A DNA stretch of 64,000 bases, taken from the NCBI GenBank assembly GCA_947632015.1, contig CANRNP010000001.1, positions 39,046 to 103,045 on the forward strand, in the 5' to 3' direction. Below the pieces are notes generated by a model. The model saw nothing but the letters and a program-made list of their open reading frames with translations. It made no database searches and was not told the DNA's origin. The translations under genes and the position numbers were made by a program. Source of the DNA: an uncultured Clostridia bacterium. Lineage in GTDB: Bacteria; Bacillota; Clostridia; Christensenellales; Borkfalkiaceae. This document shows positions 17,576 through 26,865 of this stretch, piece after piece (position 1 is the stretch's first letter; each line of letters opens with the position of its first letter).

Positions 17576-18775
17576 TCAGTTGAGGCTCATGACAAAGGCG
17601 TCGATGCGGTCGAGCCCTTCGAGCATGTCCTTCATCGAGAGGGAATAGCTCAGCCGCACGCAATCGTCCGCGCCGAAGGCTTTGCCCGGTACGACCGCCA
17701 CCTTCGCCGCGTCGAGCAGGCAATCGGCAAAATCGACCGAATCGTTGATGACGCGGCTCCCGAAGCGCTTTCCGTACACCTGCCCCACCACGAGCATCGC
17801 GTAAAACGCCCCCTCCGGAATGATGACGTAAACGTTCTGCATATCCGAAATGCGCTCGATCATGGCGAGCCGCCGCCGCGAAAAGCGCGCGACCATCTCT
17901 TCGACGGAGGCCTCCGGGGAGTTGAGCGCCTTCAACGTGGCGTACTGCGCGATGGAGTTGGGGTTGCTCGTGGCATGGCTCTGGAAGGAATCGATCGCTT
18001 TGGCGACGTCGGGCGGCGCGGCGAGATAGCCGATCCGCCAGCCCGTCATGGCGTACGTCTTGGAAACGCCGTTGACCGTGATCGTCATATCCTTGATTTT
18101 GGGAGAGCAGGCTGCAAAGGAAAAGGGCTTGGTGTTCCCGTAGACCAGCTTTTCGTAAATTTCGTCGGACAGGACGAAGATGCCCGCCTCCTCGCAGACC
18201 GCCGCAAGCGCGCGCACTTCCGCCTCGGAATAAACCGCGCCCGTGGGGTTGCAGGGGGAATTGAAGATGAAGAGCTTCGTCTTTTCCGTGATCGCGCCTT
18301 TCAGCTGTTCGGGCGTGATCTTGAATCCCGTTCTCTTGCTCGCCTTGACGATGACGGGGACCCCGCCGCAACATTTTACGACTTCGGGATAGGTGAGCCA
18401 GTAGGGCGCGGGGATGATGACTTCGTCCCCCTCGTCGAGCAGGGCGAAACAGGCGTTGAAGATGGAATGCTTCGCGCCGTTGGAAACGATGATCTGCGAG
18501 GGTTCGTATTCGAGCCCGTTATCGCGGCGGAATTTACTGCAAATCGCGCGGCGGAGCTCGATGAGCCCCGCGGAGGGCGTGTATTTGGTGTATCCCCTGT
18601 CCAGCGCGTCTTTCGCGGCTTCGACGATGTGCTCCGGGGTGGAAAAATCGGGTTCGCCCACGCCGAAGTTGACGACGTCCTCGCCCGCCGCCTTCATCGC
18701 CTTTGCCTTTGCGCTGATGGAAAGGGTGAGCGAGGGGGATATGGTGCTCATTCTCTTGGAAAGTCTGCCCGTCAT
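17576..18775 (-). CDS. Pyridoxal phosphate-dependent aminotransferase (aspartate aminotransferase family)
   Basis: VGEPDFSTPEHIVEAAKDALDRGYTKYTPSAG, NSPCNPTGAVYS, NGVSKTYAMTGWRIGYLAAP. Confidence 0.93.
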   Translation of the reverse strand: MTGRLSKRMSTISPSLTLSISAKAKAMKAAGEDVVNFGVGEPDFSTPEHIVEAAKDALDRGYTKYTPSAGLIELRRAICSKFRRDNGLEYEPSQIIVSNGAKHSIFNACFALLDEGDEVIIPAPYWLTYPEVVKCCGGVPVIVKASKRTGFKITPEQLKGAITEKTKLFIFNSPCNPTGAVYSEAEVRALAAVCEEAGIFVLSDEIYEKLVYGNTKPFSFAACSPKIKDMTITVNGVSKTYAMTGWRIGYLAAPPDVAKAIDSFQSHATSNPNSIAQYATLKALNSPEASVEEMVARFSRRRLAMIERISDMQNVYVIIPEGAFYAMLVVGQVYGKRFGSRVINDSVDFADCLLDAAKVAVVPGKAFGADDCVRLSYSLSMKDMLEGLDRIDAFVMSLN

Positions 18776-18795
18776 AATGCCTTTTCTCCTCTGCT

Positions 18796-19863
18796 TTATT
18801 CGTTGCCCGACGAGAGCTGCGCTTCGCGGTCCGCACGGGCGAGCGCGTCGATCATCCCGTCGAGATCTCCCGCCAGAAAACTCTCCATTTCGTGCAGGCT
18901 CAGACCGATGCGGTGATCGGTAATCCTGCTCTGCGGGAAATTATAGGTGCGGATGCGCTCGCTGCGGTCCCCCGTCCCCACGAGGGATCTGCGGTTTTGC
19001 GCCTCCGCCGAATCGCGCGTTCTCCGATAATAGTCGTAGAGGCGCGCCTTCAAAACGCGGTATGCTTTTTCTTTGTTTTTGAGCTGGCTCCGCTCGTCCT
19101 GGCAGGTAACGACGATCCCCGTCGGGAAGTGGGTGAGGCGGATCGCCGTCTCCGTTTTGTTCACCTTCTGCCCCCCCGCGCCGGAGGAGCGGAAGAGGTC
19201 TACGCGGACGTCCTTTTCGTCGATCTCCACCTCGACGTCCTCCGCTTCGGGAAGCACCGCGACCGTCGCCGTGGAGGTATGGATGCGCCCCTGCGATTCC
19301 GTTTCGGGCACCCGTTGCACGCGATGGACCCCGCTCTCGTATTTGAGCCGTCCGTACGCCCCCTTCCCGCTGATGTTGACGATCGCTTCCTTCATGCCGC
19401 CGAGCTCCGTCTCGTTGAGGTCGACGACCTCCCATTTGAAACGGTGCCGCTCGCAATAGCTTTGATACATTCTGTATAAAACATAAGCAAAGAGCGCCGC
19501 CTCCTCGCCCCCCGCGCCTGCGCGGAGTTCGAGCGTGCAACCGCGCTCATCCCTGATGTCTTTGGGCAGGAGCAGGAGCCTCAGTTCCTCTTCAAGCCCT
19601 TCGAGCCGCTCTTTACAGGCATAGCCTTCTTCGAGGAGCAGCTCCTTCATCTCCCCCGTCTCCCTCTCCGCTTCCGCAAACGCGCCGTCCATTTCCCCCC
19701 TTACGGAGAGACATTCGGCGTATTTTTGCGCGATCTCTTCGATCTCCGCCCGCTCTTTGGAGAGCTTCGTCCATTCCTCCATATTGCCGAGGACGGCGGG
19801 ATCGGAAAGTTTTTCGGTCAACGACAGGTATTTTTCATAGATCTCTTTTACTTTTTCGAGCAT
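18796..19863 (-). CDS. prfA: Peptide chain release factor 1
   Basis: LELRAGAGGEEAALFA, RSSGAGGQKVNKTETAIRLTHFPTGI (GGQ). Confidence 0.96.
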   Translation of the reverse strand: MLEKVKEIYEKYLSLTEKLSDPAVLGNMEEWTKLSKERAEIEEIAQKYAECLSVRGEMDGAFAEAERETGEMKELLLEEGYACKERLEGLEEELRLLLLPKDIRDERGCTLELRAGAGGEEAALFAYVLYRMYQSYCERHRFKWEVVDLNETELGGMKEAIVNISGKGAYGRLKYESGVHRVQRVPETESQGRIHTSTATVAVLPEAEDVEVEIDEKDVRVDLFRSSGAGGQKVNKTETAIRLTHFPTGIVVTCQDERSQLKNKEKAYRVLKARLYDYYRRTRDSAEAQNRRSLVGTGDRSERIRTYNFPQSRITDHRIGLSLHEMESFLAGDLDGMIDALARADREAQLSSGNE

Positions 19864-19905
19864 CGCCCTTTCTCCCGCAAAACAGCATTTTTCCGACGCC
19901 GCCGC

Positions 19906-21726
19906 TCAAAAGACGATCTTTACGACGCGCTCTTTCCCGCTGAGGTCCTTTACGACCATCGCGTAATCGCAACGGGAGAAAATTTTCAGGATGTCCCGCG
20001 CCTGGTCCTCCCCGCATTCGAGGATGAGCATGCCGCCCCGCACGATATAGCGGTTGATCTTGGCGGCGATACGGCGGTAAAAATCCAGCCCGTCCTCCCC
20101 GCCGTCCAGCGCGACGTGCGGTTCGAAATCGCGCACTTCGCGCTGTAACGACCCGATCTCCGCCGTTCTGACATAGGGCGGATTCGCCGTGATGAGGTTG
20201 AACTTTCCGCGGATGTTCTCGAAAAGATCGGACTTGACGAGGGTGACGTTGGCTTTGTTCTGCCGCACGTTGGTGCGCGCGACTTCCAGCGCGTCCTCCG
20301 AAATATCCGCCGCGACGACGGTGACGTTCTTATCCTTCGCCGCCTCGCACGCGACCGCCACCGCAATGGCGCCGCTCCCCGTGCACAGATCGAGCACCCT
20401 GTCGCCCTCGGAAAGGGCGGCGATCGCCTGCTGGACCAAAATTTCCGTTTCGGGACGGGGAATGAGCACCCGTTCGTCCACCTCGATGCGGTAACCGTAA
20501 AATTCGGTGTTTCCGATGATGTACCAGAGCGGTTTGCCCGTGAGCCGCTCCTCATAGAGGGCGAGGATCTGCCCGCATTCCTTCTGCGAGACGACCCGCT
20601 CTTTGGAAAGTTCGCTCCGCGGCACGCCCAACGTAAGGCTTAAAATCCATTCCGCGTCCGATTCGTCGATCTGCTTTTCCGCAAAGTGCTTCTTCATCAT
20701 CTGCTGTAACTTCGACAGCTTCGTCTCGGTGACGAACGTCTTTTCGGGCGATTCGGGATCGGAGTCCATGTCCAGCACCTTTTCGAAGGCGAGAATGGCG
20801 CATTCGATCATCTCGTCCGTCGGCTCCCGCGTGGTGAGCTTTTGAAGAAGGTATCCGGGCGCTTTTAAGGGCAGAACGACGGGGCTCTGGATCTTGGAGA
20901 GCAATCGGAGCACTTCGTAAGACACCCCCGCGACGACGGGCAGAAACAGCAGCTTGATGAGGAATACCAAGAAGAAGTCGAGCCCGGCGATCCCCGTCTG
21001 GATGCGGCTCCCGATGAGCCAGCCGACGAGGGAGAAAAGCACGATGGAGATGATCATTACGATGAACAAAAAGGTCGTTCCGCAACGGTCGTGGAGACGG
21101 GAACAGCCCTTGACGTTCTCCACGGTGAGGGGCATTCCGTATTCGTAGCAGTTGATGGTCTTATGCTCCGCCCCGTGATAGCAATAGGTCTCGCGGAGAG
21201 ATTTGAACAGCAGGGTGAACAGGATATAGCCGATAAAGATGATGAGGCGGTATCCCCCTTCGAGCAGATAGTACCAGATGCCGTGCATGGGGACGTAATC
21301 GGGCGCCGCCTTCGAGATCATGTTCGTAAACAGCTGCGGAAGAAACATAAAGAGCCCCAGCGCGATGACGACGCCGAGCATCGTGGCGATCGTCGTGACG
21401 ATCTCCGAAACGCTGACTTTCCACTTTTCCGCCACCCACTTATTGAGCTTGGGGGGCGCCTCGTCCTCTACGATGGCGACCTCGGAGCTTCTTAAAAGCG
21501 CCTGCATCCCTCCGACAAGGGAGAGAATGAAGTTGACGACGCCGCGCACAAAGACAAAGCGCATCCATTTTTTCCGCGCTTCGGGGGGAGTGATGCGTTT
21601 CGCTTCCATCTGTAATTGTCCGTTGTCGTCGCGCACCACCGTCGCCATGCCGGTCTTTCCCCGCATCATCACGCCCTGTATGACCGCTTGACCGCCGATG
21701 TATGTGAAACAGGTCTTTTTCTTCAT
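19906..21726 (-). CDS. prmC: DUF1385 membrane domain fused to release-factor glutamine methyltransferase (PrmC)
   Basis: N-terminal GGQAVIQGVMMRG...GAEHKTINCYE...CSRLHDRCGTTF (DUF1385); C-terminal LIPRPETEILV, DLCTGSGAIAVA, NPPYV (PrmC) in one uninterrupted frame. Confidence 0.9.
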   Translation of the reverse strand: MKKKTCFTYIGGQAVIQGVMMRGKTGMATVVRDDNGQLQMEAKRITPPEARKKWMRFVFVRGVVNFILSLVGGMQALLRSSEVAIVEDEAPPKLNKWVAEKWKVSVSEIVTTIATMLGVVIALGLFMFLPQLFTNMISKAAPDYVPMHGIWYYLLEGGYRLIIFIGYILFTLLFKSLRETYCYHGAEHKTINCYEYGMPLTVENVKGCSRLHDRCGTTFLFIVMIISIVLFSLVGWLIGSRIQTGIAGLDFFLVFLIKLLFLPVVAGVSYEVLRLLSKIQSPVVLPLKAPGYLLQKLTTREPTDEMIECAILAFEKVLDMDSDPESPEKTFVTETKLSKLQQMMKKHFAEKQIDESDAEWILSLTLGVPRSELSKERVVSQKECGQILALYEERLTGKPLWYIIGNTEFYGYRIEVDERVLIPRPETEILVQQAIAALSEGDRVLDLCTGSGAIAVAVACEAAKDKNVTVVAADISEDALEVARTNVRQNKANVTLVKSDLFENIRGKFNLITANPPYVRTAEIGSLQREVRDFEPHVALDGGEDGLDFYRRIAAKINRYIVRGGMLILECGEDQARDILKIFSRCDYAMVVKDLSGKERVVKIVF

Positions 21727-21788
21727 CCTCTACCGTCCGAAATTCCGAATCATAGCAAAACAGCCCCGTAAATTGAGGCTGACCTGCA

Positions 21789-21992
21789 TTAAATGCCGTA
21801 TCTTTTCTTGAACTTATCAACGCGACCGCCGGTATCCACGAGCTTCTGTCTGCCCGTGAAGAACGGATGGCATTTGCTGCAAATATCCACTTTCAAAACC
21901 TCGACGTCTTTCGTCGTCCCCGTCTTGAACGTCTCTCCGCAGGCGCACACCACCGTCACTTCATGATACTTGGGATGAATGTCTTTCTTCAT
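21789..21992 (-). CDS. rpmE: 50S ribosomal protein L31 (zinc-binding type)
   Basis: [27 protein letters not shown]...[30 protein letters not shown]. Confidence 0.96.
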   Translation of the reverse strand: MKKDIHPKYHEVTVVCACGETFKTGTTKDVEVLKVDICSKCHPFFTGRQKLVDTGGRVDKFKKRYGI

Positions 21993-22050
21993 GATGAAAC
22001 CTCTCCTCCTATACTCGCGCACACGCTTTCCAAACGTACGCGCTATTCCC

Positions 22051-22079
22051 ATTATAGCGTGTTTTTATTTCTTCGTCAA
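22051..22079 (-). promoter_or_regulatory. Promoter of rpmE operon
   Basis: Minus strand TTGACG-17 bp-TATAAT. Confidence 0.65.
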
Positions 22080-22169
22080 CTGATTTTTTCCCGACAATCG
22101 CAAATTCTTGCTCCGCCGCGATAAAATTTTCCGTCTTCCGCCGAAAATGGCGCGACTTTTGAAAAACGC

Positions 22170-22198
22170 TTGCAAAACCGGGCAATGTGCGGTATAAT
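22170..22198 (+). promoter_or_regulatory. Promoter of MDR-family dehydrogenase gene
   Basis: TTGCAA-17 bp-TATAAT, followed by aaggag SD. Confidence 0.7.
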
Positions 22199-22236
22199 AT
22201 GAGAGAATATGGCGGAAACCATAATAAGGAGATTGT

Positions 22237-23241
22237 ATGAACGTTTGGAAGCTGACCGCGGCGGGAAATCTCGTGAAAGGCGAAGAGGACGTTTCCCCGG
22301 AAGAGGGAAAACGGCGGGTGCGCGTGACCAAAGTGCTCGTAACCCCCGAAGACGCCCTCCTCTATAAGGGGCGCAACCGGGTGAAATATCCGCTCATCCC
22401 CGGACGGTTCGCCACGGGGATCATCGCCGACGAAGGAAGCGCGCTCTTCCCCAAGGGGGCGCGCGTGCTTCTCCACTCCTATCTCCCCGCGGAGGACTCC
22501 GGCACCGAGGCAAGATCGTTCACAGAGGACGATTTTCGCATCCTCGGCAAGACGGCGGACGGCTTTTTGCGCGACTTCGTGTTTGCGCGCGAGGAGGAGC
22601 TCACCCTGCTCCCCGATTCCGTAAACGACGAAAAGGCGCTCCTTTTATATCATCTCGCCCTCGCGCAGGCGACCGTGGATACGCTCGACGTGAAGCGCGG
22701 GGAGCATATCGCCGTCGTCGGCGGCAACATTTTGGGGCTCTTCGTCGCCCGCCTCCTCATCTACCGGCAGGCGGCGCCCGTGCTCATCGATTCCCGCAGG
22801 GACCGCCTGGATTTCGCGCGCGGAAGAGGGGTGTATTACACCTCCCTCACCGACGATTCCCTCATGGGGCTCGTCGGCACGGTGACGGGCGGACGGCTCG
22901 CCGACGGGGTGGTTTTCGTCACGGGCGCGGGTGAAAAGGACATGTCTCTCCCCGTCTCCGTCTGCGCGCCCGATAAGCATATCGCCTTCTGCGGCATGAC
23001 TTCGGACCCCATTTCCCTCGATCTTGGGAGCGTCATCAAAAAACGGCTCACCGTTCACGGCGTTTCCGACGGGACGGAAAACCTCGAAATGGCAATCAAC
23101 CTCGTCGCGAACAAGAGCATCGACCTCTCCGCGTTCCATTTCAGCGTGTTCTCCTCGGAAAAGCTCGTTCCCCTTCTCGATGAACTCGCCCGCGAGCCCG
23201 AACGCCCCGTCGATGAGATCTGCATCGTCAATTTGGTATAA
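22237..23241 (+). CDS. Medium-chain dehydrogenase/reductase-like protein lacking classic Zn ligands
   Basis: GroES-like N-terminus and Rossmann VVGGNILGLFVARLL; no GHE motif. Confidence 0.7.
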   Translation: MNVWKLTAAGNLVKGEEDVSPEEGKRRVRVTKVLVTPEDALLYKGRNRVKYPLIPGRFATGIIADEGSALFPKGARVLLHSYLPAEDSGTEARSFTEDDFRILGKTADGFLRDFVFAREEELTLLPDSVNDEKALLLYHLALAQATVDTLDVKRGEHIAVVGGNILGLFVARLLIYRQAAPVLIDSRRDRLDFARGRGVYYTSLTDDSLMGLVGTVTGGRLADGVVFVTGAGEKDMSLPVSVCAPDKHIAFCGMTSDPISLDLGSVIKKRLTVHGVSDGTENLEMAINLVANKSIDLSAFHFSVFSSEKLVPLLDELAREPERPVDEICIVNLV

Positions 23242-23279
23242 ATTTTTGCATACGTTCTTGCGTTTTGCGTACATATATG

Positions 23280-24665
23280 CTGCGCAGACATCTCGTGGGA
23301 AGATTGCTCCCTTGCGTGCTGTTTCTTCTCTTACTGACGGCGGCGGGGGTATTTCTCGCCGTAAAATTGCCTTCGGCGCTGGCGCCGATCGCGGCAGGCG
23401 AGCGCCTGCTTTCTCTTTGCGCCGCGCTCTTTGTTTTGCGCAAAGCGCCCGCCGAGAGCAGACCCTACCGCCTCTTTCTCTTGCTCGTCCCGTGGCTGGG
23501 CGCCGCGGTCTGCTTTTTTCTGCGCCCGAAGCGCCGCGTCCGCCCCTCTCCCGCCGCGCCCTTTTCCGACGGCACGGCAAACGCCGTCGCTTCCATCGCC
23601 GCCTGCGCGGGGTTTCAAAGCGGTTTTGCGGAGGACGTGTGCTATTTTTGCACCGGCAAGGAGATGAGCGAGCGCCTGTTTGCCGATCTGAATGCGGCAA
23701 AACGGGAAATTCTGCTCGATTACTACATTCTCTCGCATGGCAGATTTTTTGATACCGTTCTGCAAATTTTGGAACAAAAGGCGAAATGCGGGGTTGCGGT
23801 CGAACTCGTATGCGACGGGTTCGGCTCCGCGGGGCTTCCGCGGCGGTTGAAGGGGCAGCTCAAAGCGCGGGGGATCGAAATGCACGTTTTCCACCCCCTT
23901 TGCCCCATTCCCTTGGCGAAACTCAACGCGCGCGACCACCGGAAGCTCACCCTTATCGACCGCAGGATCGCCTACGTCGGCGGCGTGAATCTTGCCGACG
24001 AATACATCGGCGAGAAGATCCGCTTCGGGCACTGGAAGGACAGCGCGGTGCGCTTGGAAGGGGACGTCGCCGGAGAATTTGCCGCGCTCTTCGGAAAGGA
24101 AAGGAAGGCAGCTCCGAATCCTTCCCGCGGCGGCGTTTTATGCGTCCCCTTTGCCGACAACGCGGGCGCTTCCCTCTGCACGGGCGAAGAGATCTTTTTG
24201 CGGCTCATCGCCTCCGCACAGCGCAGGATCACCCTCTGCACCCCCTACCTCATCCCGACGGAGCGGCTGTTCTCGGCGCTGAAAAGTTCGGCGCGCGCGG
24301 GGGTGGACGTGCGGCTCCTGCTGCCCCATATTCCCGATAAAAAGACGGTGTTCCTTCTCTCCCGCGGGTATGCGCGGGAACTGATGGAGGCGGGCGTGCG
24401 AGTGCGGGAGTACGCGGCGGGATTTCTGCACGCGAAGAGCTTGACGGCGGACGGAAAATACGCCGCGATCGGCTCTTACAATCTCGACCGTCGAAGCCTC
24501 GGAACGCAGGCGGAATGCGGCGCGTTCTTTTCAGACGAAGCGCTCACCGCCGCCGTTGACCGCGATTTCGCCTCGCTCTGGGAGACCTCCGTCCCCGTGA
24601 AAAAAGCCTCTTTTTGGGAAAATCTCGTGCAAACGCTCCTCTTGCCGTTTGCGCCGTGGGTATAG
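23280..24665 (+). CDS. cls: Cardiolipin synthase / phospholipase D family protein
   Basis: Two HKD motifs: HRKLTLIDRRIAYVGGVNLADEY and HAKSLTADGKYAAIGSYNLDRRS; N-terminal TM segments. Confidence 0.88.
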   Translation: MRRHLVGRLLPCVLFLLLLTAAGVFLAVKLPSALAPIAAGERLLSLCAALFVLRKAPAESRPYRLFLLLVPWLGAAVCFFLRPKRRVRPSPAAPFSDGTANAVASIAACAGFQSGFAEDVCYFCTGKEMSERLFADLNAAKREILLDYYILSHGRFFDTVLQILEQKAKCGVAVELVCDGFGSAGLPRRLKGQLKARGIEMHVFHPLCPIPLAKLNARDHRKLTLIDRRIAYVGGVNLADEYIGEKIRFGHWKDSAVRLEGDVAGEFAALFGKERKAAPNPSRGGVLCVPFADNAGASLCTGEEIFLRLIASAQRRITLCTPYLIPTERLFSALKSSARAGVDVRLLLPHIPDKKTVFLLSRGYARELMEAGVRVREYAAGFLHAKSLTADGKYAAIGSYNLDRRSLGTQAECGAFFSDEALTAAVDRDFASLWETSVPVKKASFWENLVQTLLLPFAPWV

Positions 24666-24670
24666 ACCGC

Positions 24671-25468
24671 ATGATAAAACTGATCGCGACCGACCTCGAC
24701 GGCACCCTTCTCGACGACGAAAAAAATTTGCCGGGAGAGGTGTTCGGGCTCATCGGACAACTGCATGAAAGAGGCATCCTCTTCGCGCCCGCCAGCGGAC
24801 GGCAATACGCCAACTTAAAGCGGCTGTTTTTCCCCGTGTGGGAGAAACTGCTCTTCATCTGCGAGAACGGCGCGCTCGTCAAATACCGCGGAGAGACCCT
24901 CTACCTCGACCCCGTCCCCGAAGGGGAGATCGGGGAAGCGCTCTCACAGATCCGCGCCGTGCCCAAGATCTTCCCCATGCTCTGCGGGGAAAATTGCGCC
25001 TACATAGAGAGCGACGAAGAGCCGTTTTGCTCTTACGCCCGCCTTTCCTATACCAACTGCGAGCGGGTGGAGCGGCTTGAACAGGTCGTCGGCAGGGAAA
25101 AGATCTGCAAGATCGCGGTTTACGACGCTCTCCCCGCCGCGGAGCACTGCATGAAGTTGCTCCCGCAACGGCTGCCGCGGCTGCGCACCGCCATCTCCGG
25201 TTTCGACTGGTGCGACGTCTCCGCGCCGACCGCCGACAAGGGAAGGGCGATCGAGTTCCTCTGCGCGCATTTCGGGTTCGGCAGGGAGGAATGCGCCGCC
25301 TTCGGCGACCATATGAACGACTACGAGATGCTCCTCGCCTGCGGGCACGCCTTCGTCACCGAAAACGCTTACCCGCCCCTCAGATTACAGATCCCGCAGA
25401 CCGTCCCCTCCAACAACGAGGGCGGCGTCCTCAAAAAAATCAAAGAAATTTTGGAGCAAGGTCTATGA
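24671..25468 (+). CDS. Cof-type HAD-IIB hydrolase
   Basis: MIKLIATDLDGTLLDDEKNLP, GFGREECAAFGDHMNDYEML. Confidence 0.92.
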   Translation: MIKLIATDLDGTLLDDEKNLPGEVFGLIGQLHERGILFAPASGRQYANLKRLFFPVWEKLLFICENGALVKYRGETLYLDPVPEGEIGEALSQIRAVPKIFPMLCGENCAYIESDEEPFCSYARLSYTNCERVERLEQVVGREKICKIAVYDALPAAEHCMKLLPQRLPRLRTAISGFDWCDVSAPTADKGRAIEFLCAHFGFGREECAAFGDHMNDYEMLLACGHAFVTENAYPPLRLQIPQTVPSNNEGGVLKKIKEILEQGL

Positions 25469-26001
25469 AATATCTCATCGCTTCCGATATTCACGGTTCG
25501 GCGTACTATTGCCGCCTCTTGCAGAAGCGCGCCCGCGAGGAGGCGCCCGATAAGATCATTCTCCTGGGCGATCTTTTGTATCACGGCGCGCGCAATCCCC
25601 TTCCCCCCGAATATTCCACCCTCGGATGCGCGGAGATTTTGAACGGCATGAAGGAAGATCTTCTCTGCGTGAAGGGCAACTGCGACAGCGAGGTGGATAC
25701 CCTCGTGCTCGAATTCCCCATCGGCGCAGATTATTGCATCCTTCCCCTCGAAAACGGCAGGACGGCGATTTTTACCCACGGGCACAACCTGCCCGCCCGC
25801 CTCAAAAAGGGGGACGTGCTCTTTAACGGACACTTCCACGTGCCCGCCTTCGAAGAGCGGGAAAACTGCACCTATGTAAACTGCGGTTCGGTATCGATCC
25901 CGAAGGAGAATTCCCCCCATTCCTATATGATCTTGGAGGGCGTAAACCTCTTGTGGAAGGACGTGGAGACGGGAGAAGTTTACAAACGCGCCGTATTATG
26001 A
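25465..26001 (+). CDS. YfcE-type phosphodiesterase (metallophosphoesterase)
   Basis: MKYLIASDIHGSAYYC, LLGDLLYHG, VKGNCDSEVD, THGHNL, NCGSVSIPKE; overlaps the HAD gene stop. Confidence 0.9.
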   Translation: MKYLIASDIHGSAYYCRLLQKRAREEAPDKIILLGDLLYHGARNPLPPEYSTLGCAEILNGMKEDLLCVKGNCDSEVDTLVLEFPIGADYCILPLENGRTAIFTHGHNLPARLKKGDVLFNGHFHVPAFEERENCTYVNCGSVSIPKENSPHSYMILEGVNLLWKDVETGEVYKRAVL

Positions 26002-26043
26002 GAAAAGAAGAAAAAATTATCCGAAAATTTTTCGGCGATAGTA

Positions 26044-26072
26044 TTGACTTTTTCCGCCGAAGCGTGTAGAAT
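26044..26072 (+). promoter_or_regulatory. Promoter of small membrane protein 1
   Basis: TTGACT-17 bp-TAGAAT. Confidence 0.75.
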
Positions 26073-26101
26073 GATAGTATCAAAAATAAGGAGAAATGGT
26101 T

Positions 26102-26332
26102 ATGGCTACATGGTTTAACAAGCAAAGCAGATTGATCCAGATCATTTTACTTTTGATCCCCGTCGTCAACTGGGTCGTGGAGATCCTCGTAAGATGGTCT
26201 GCCTTCCTTAAAACGAAGAGCCTGCTCACGTTGATCGTCGCCGTCCTCTGCACCTTCTTCGGGCTTGCGTTCGGCTGGATCGACCTCATCTGGTGCCTCC
26301 TCTTCAAACATCTCATCTTTGCAAATGCGTAA
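26102..26332 (+). CDS. Small two-TM membrane protein (paralog 1)
   Basis: MATWFNKQSRLIQIILLLIPVVNWVVEILVRWSAFLK...; similar to ORF at 26575. Confidence 0.7.
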   Translation: MATWFNKQSRLIQIILLLIPVVNWVVEILVRWSAFLKTKSLLTLIVAVLCTFFGLAFGWIDLIWCLLFKHLIFANA

Positions 26333-26337
26333 AAAAG

Positions 26338-26364
26338 AGCCCGCTCGGAGAGAGCGGGTTTTTT
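26338..26364 (+). terminator. Terminator after small membrane protein 1
   Basis: agcccgctcggagagagcgggttttttc. Confidence 0.75.
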
Positions 26365-26514
26365 CTTCGTTCCGCCCTCTTTCCCCTTCGCGCCGCTCAG
26401 GAGTCTCCCGCGCGAAACGCGCGGGGGACAGCTTAAAAGCCTTCCCACCCGCCGCGCGAAAACACGGCAGGGAGGGCGCACCCGCAAAAAAATACAAAAA
26501 ATCGCTTTAATCCG

Positions 26515-26543
26515 TTGACTTTTCCCCCGCGGGCGTGTAGAAT
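26515..26543 (+). promoter_or_regulatory. Promoter of small membrane protein 2
   Basis: TTGACT-17 bp-TAGAAT, near-identical to the promoter at 26044. Confidence 0.75.
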
Positions 26544-26574
26544 AATAATGTACCAAAAATAAGGAGGCAAAATT

Positions 26575-26814
26575 ATGAATTTCGACACTTGGTTCCACAG
26601 TCAAAACAAACTTTTGCAAATTATTTTGCTGATCATTCCGCTCATCGGCTGGATCGTAGACCTTCTCGTGCGTTGGTCCGCTTTCTTGAAGAAACAGACC
26701 CTCGTCAACCTCGTTATGGCGCTCGTGATCACCATTCTCGGCGGATTCTGGATCCTCACCATTCTCGACGCGATCATGATCGCGCTCAACAACAAGCTCT
26801 TCCTCGAAGAGTAA
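26575..26814 (+). CDS. Small two-TM membrane protein (paralog 2)
   Basis: MNFDTWFHSQNKLLQIILLIIPLIGWIVDLLVRWSAFLK...; aggagg SD. Confidence 0.72.
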   Translation: MNFDTWFHSQNKLLQIILLIIPLIGWIVDLLVRWSAFLKKQTLVNLVMALVITILGGFWILTILDAIMIALNNKLFLEE

Positions 26815-26824
26815 AAGACGCGCA

Positions 26825-26853
26825 AAAGGGCTCCCGCGGGGGAGCCCTTTTTT
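26825..26853 (+). terminator. Terminator between convergent genes
   Basis: aaagggctcccgcgggggagccctttttt. Confidence 0.8.
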
Positions 26854-26865
26854 GTGCCGTAAAAA

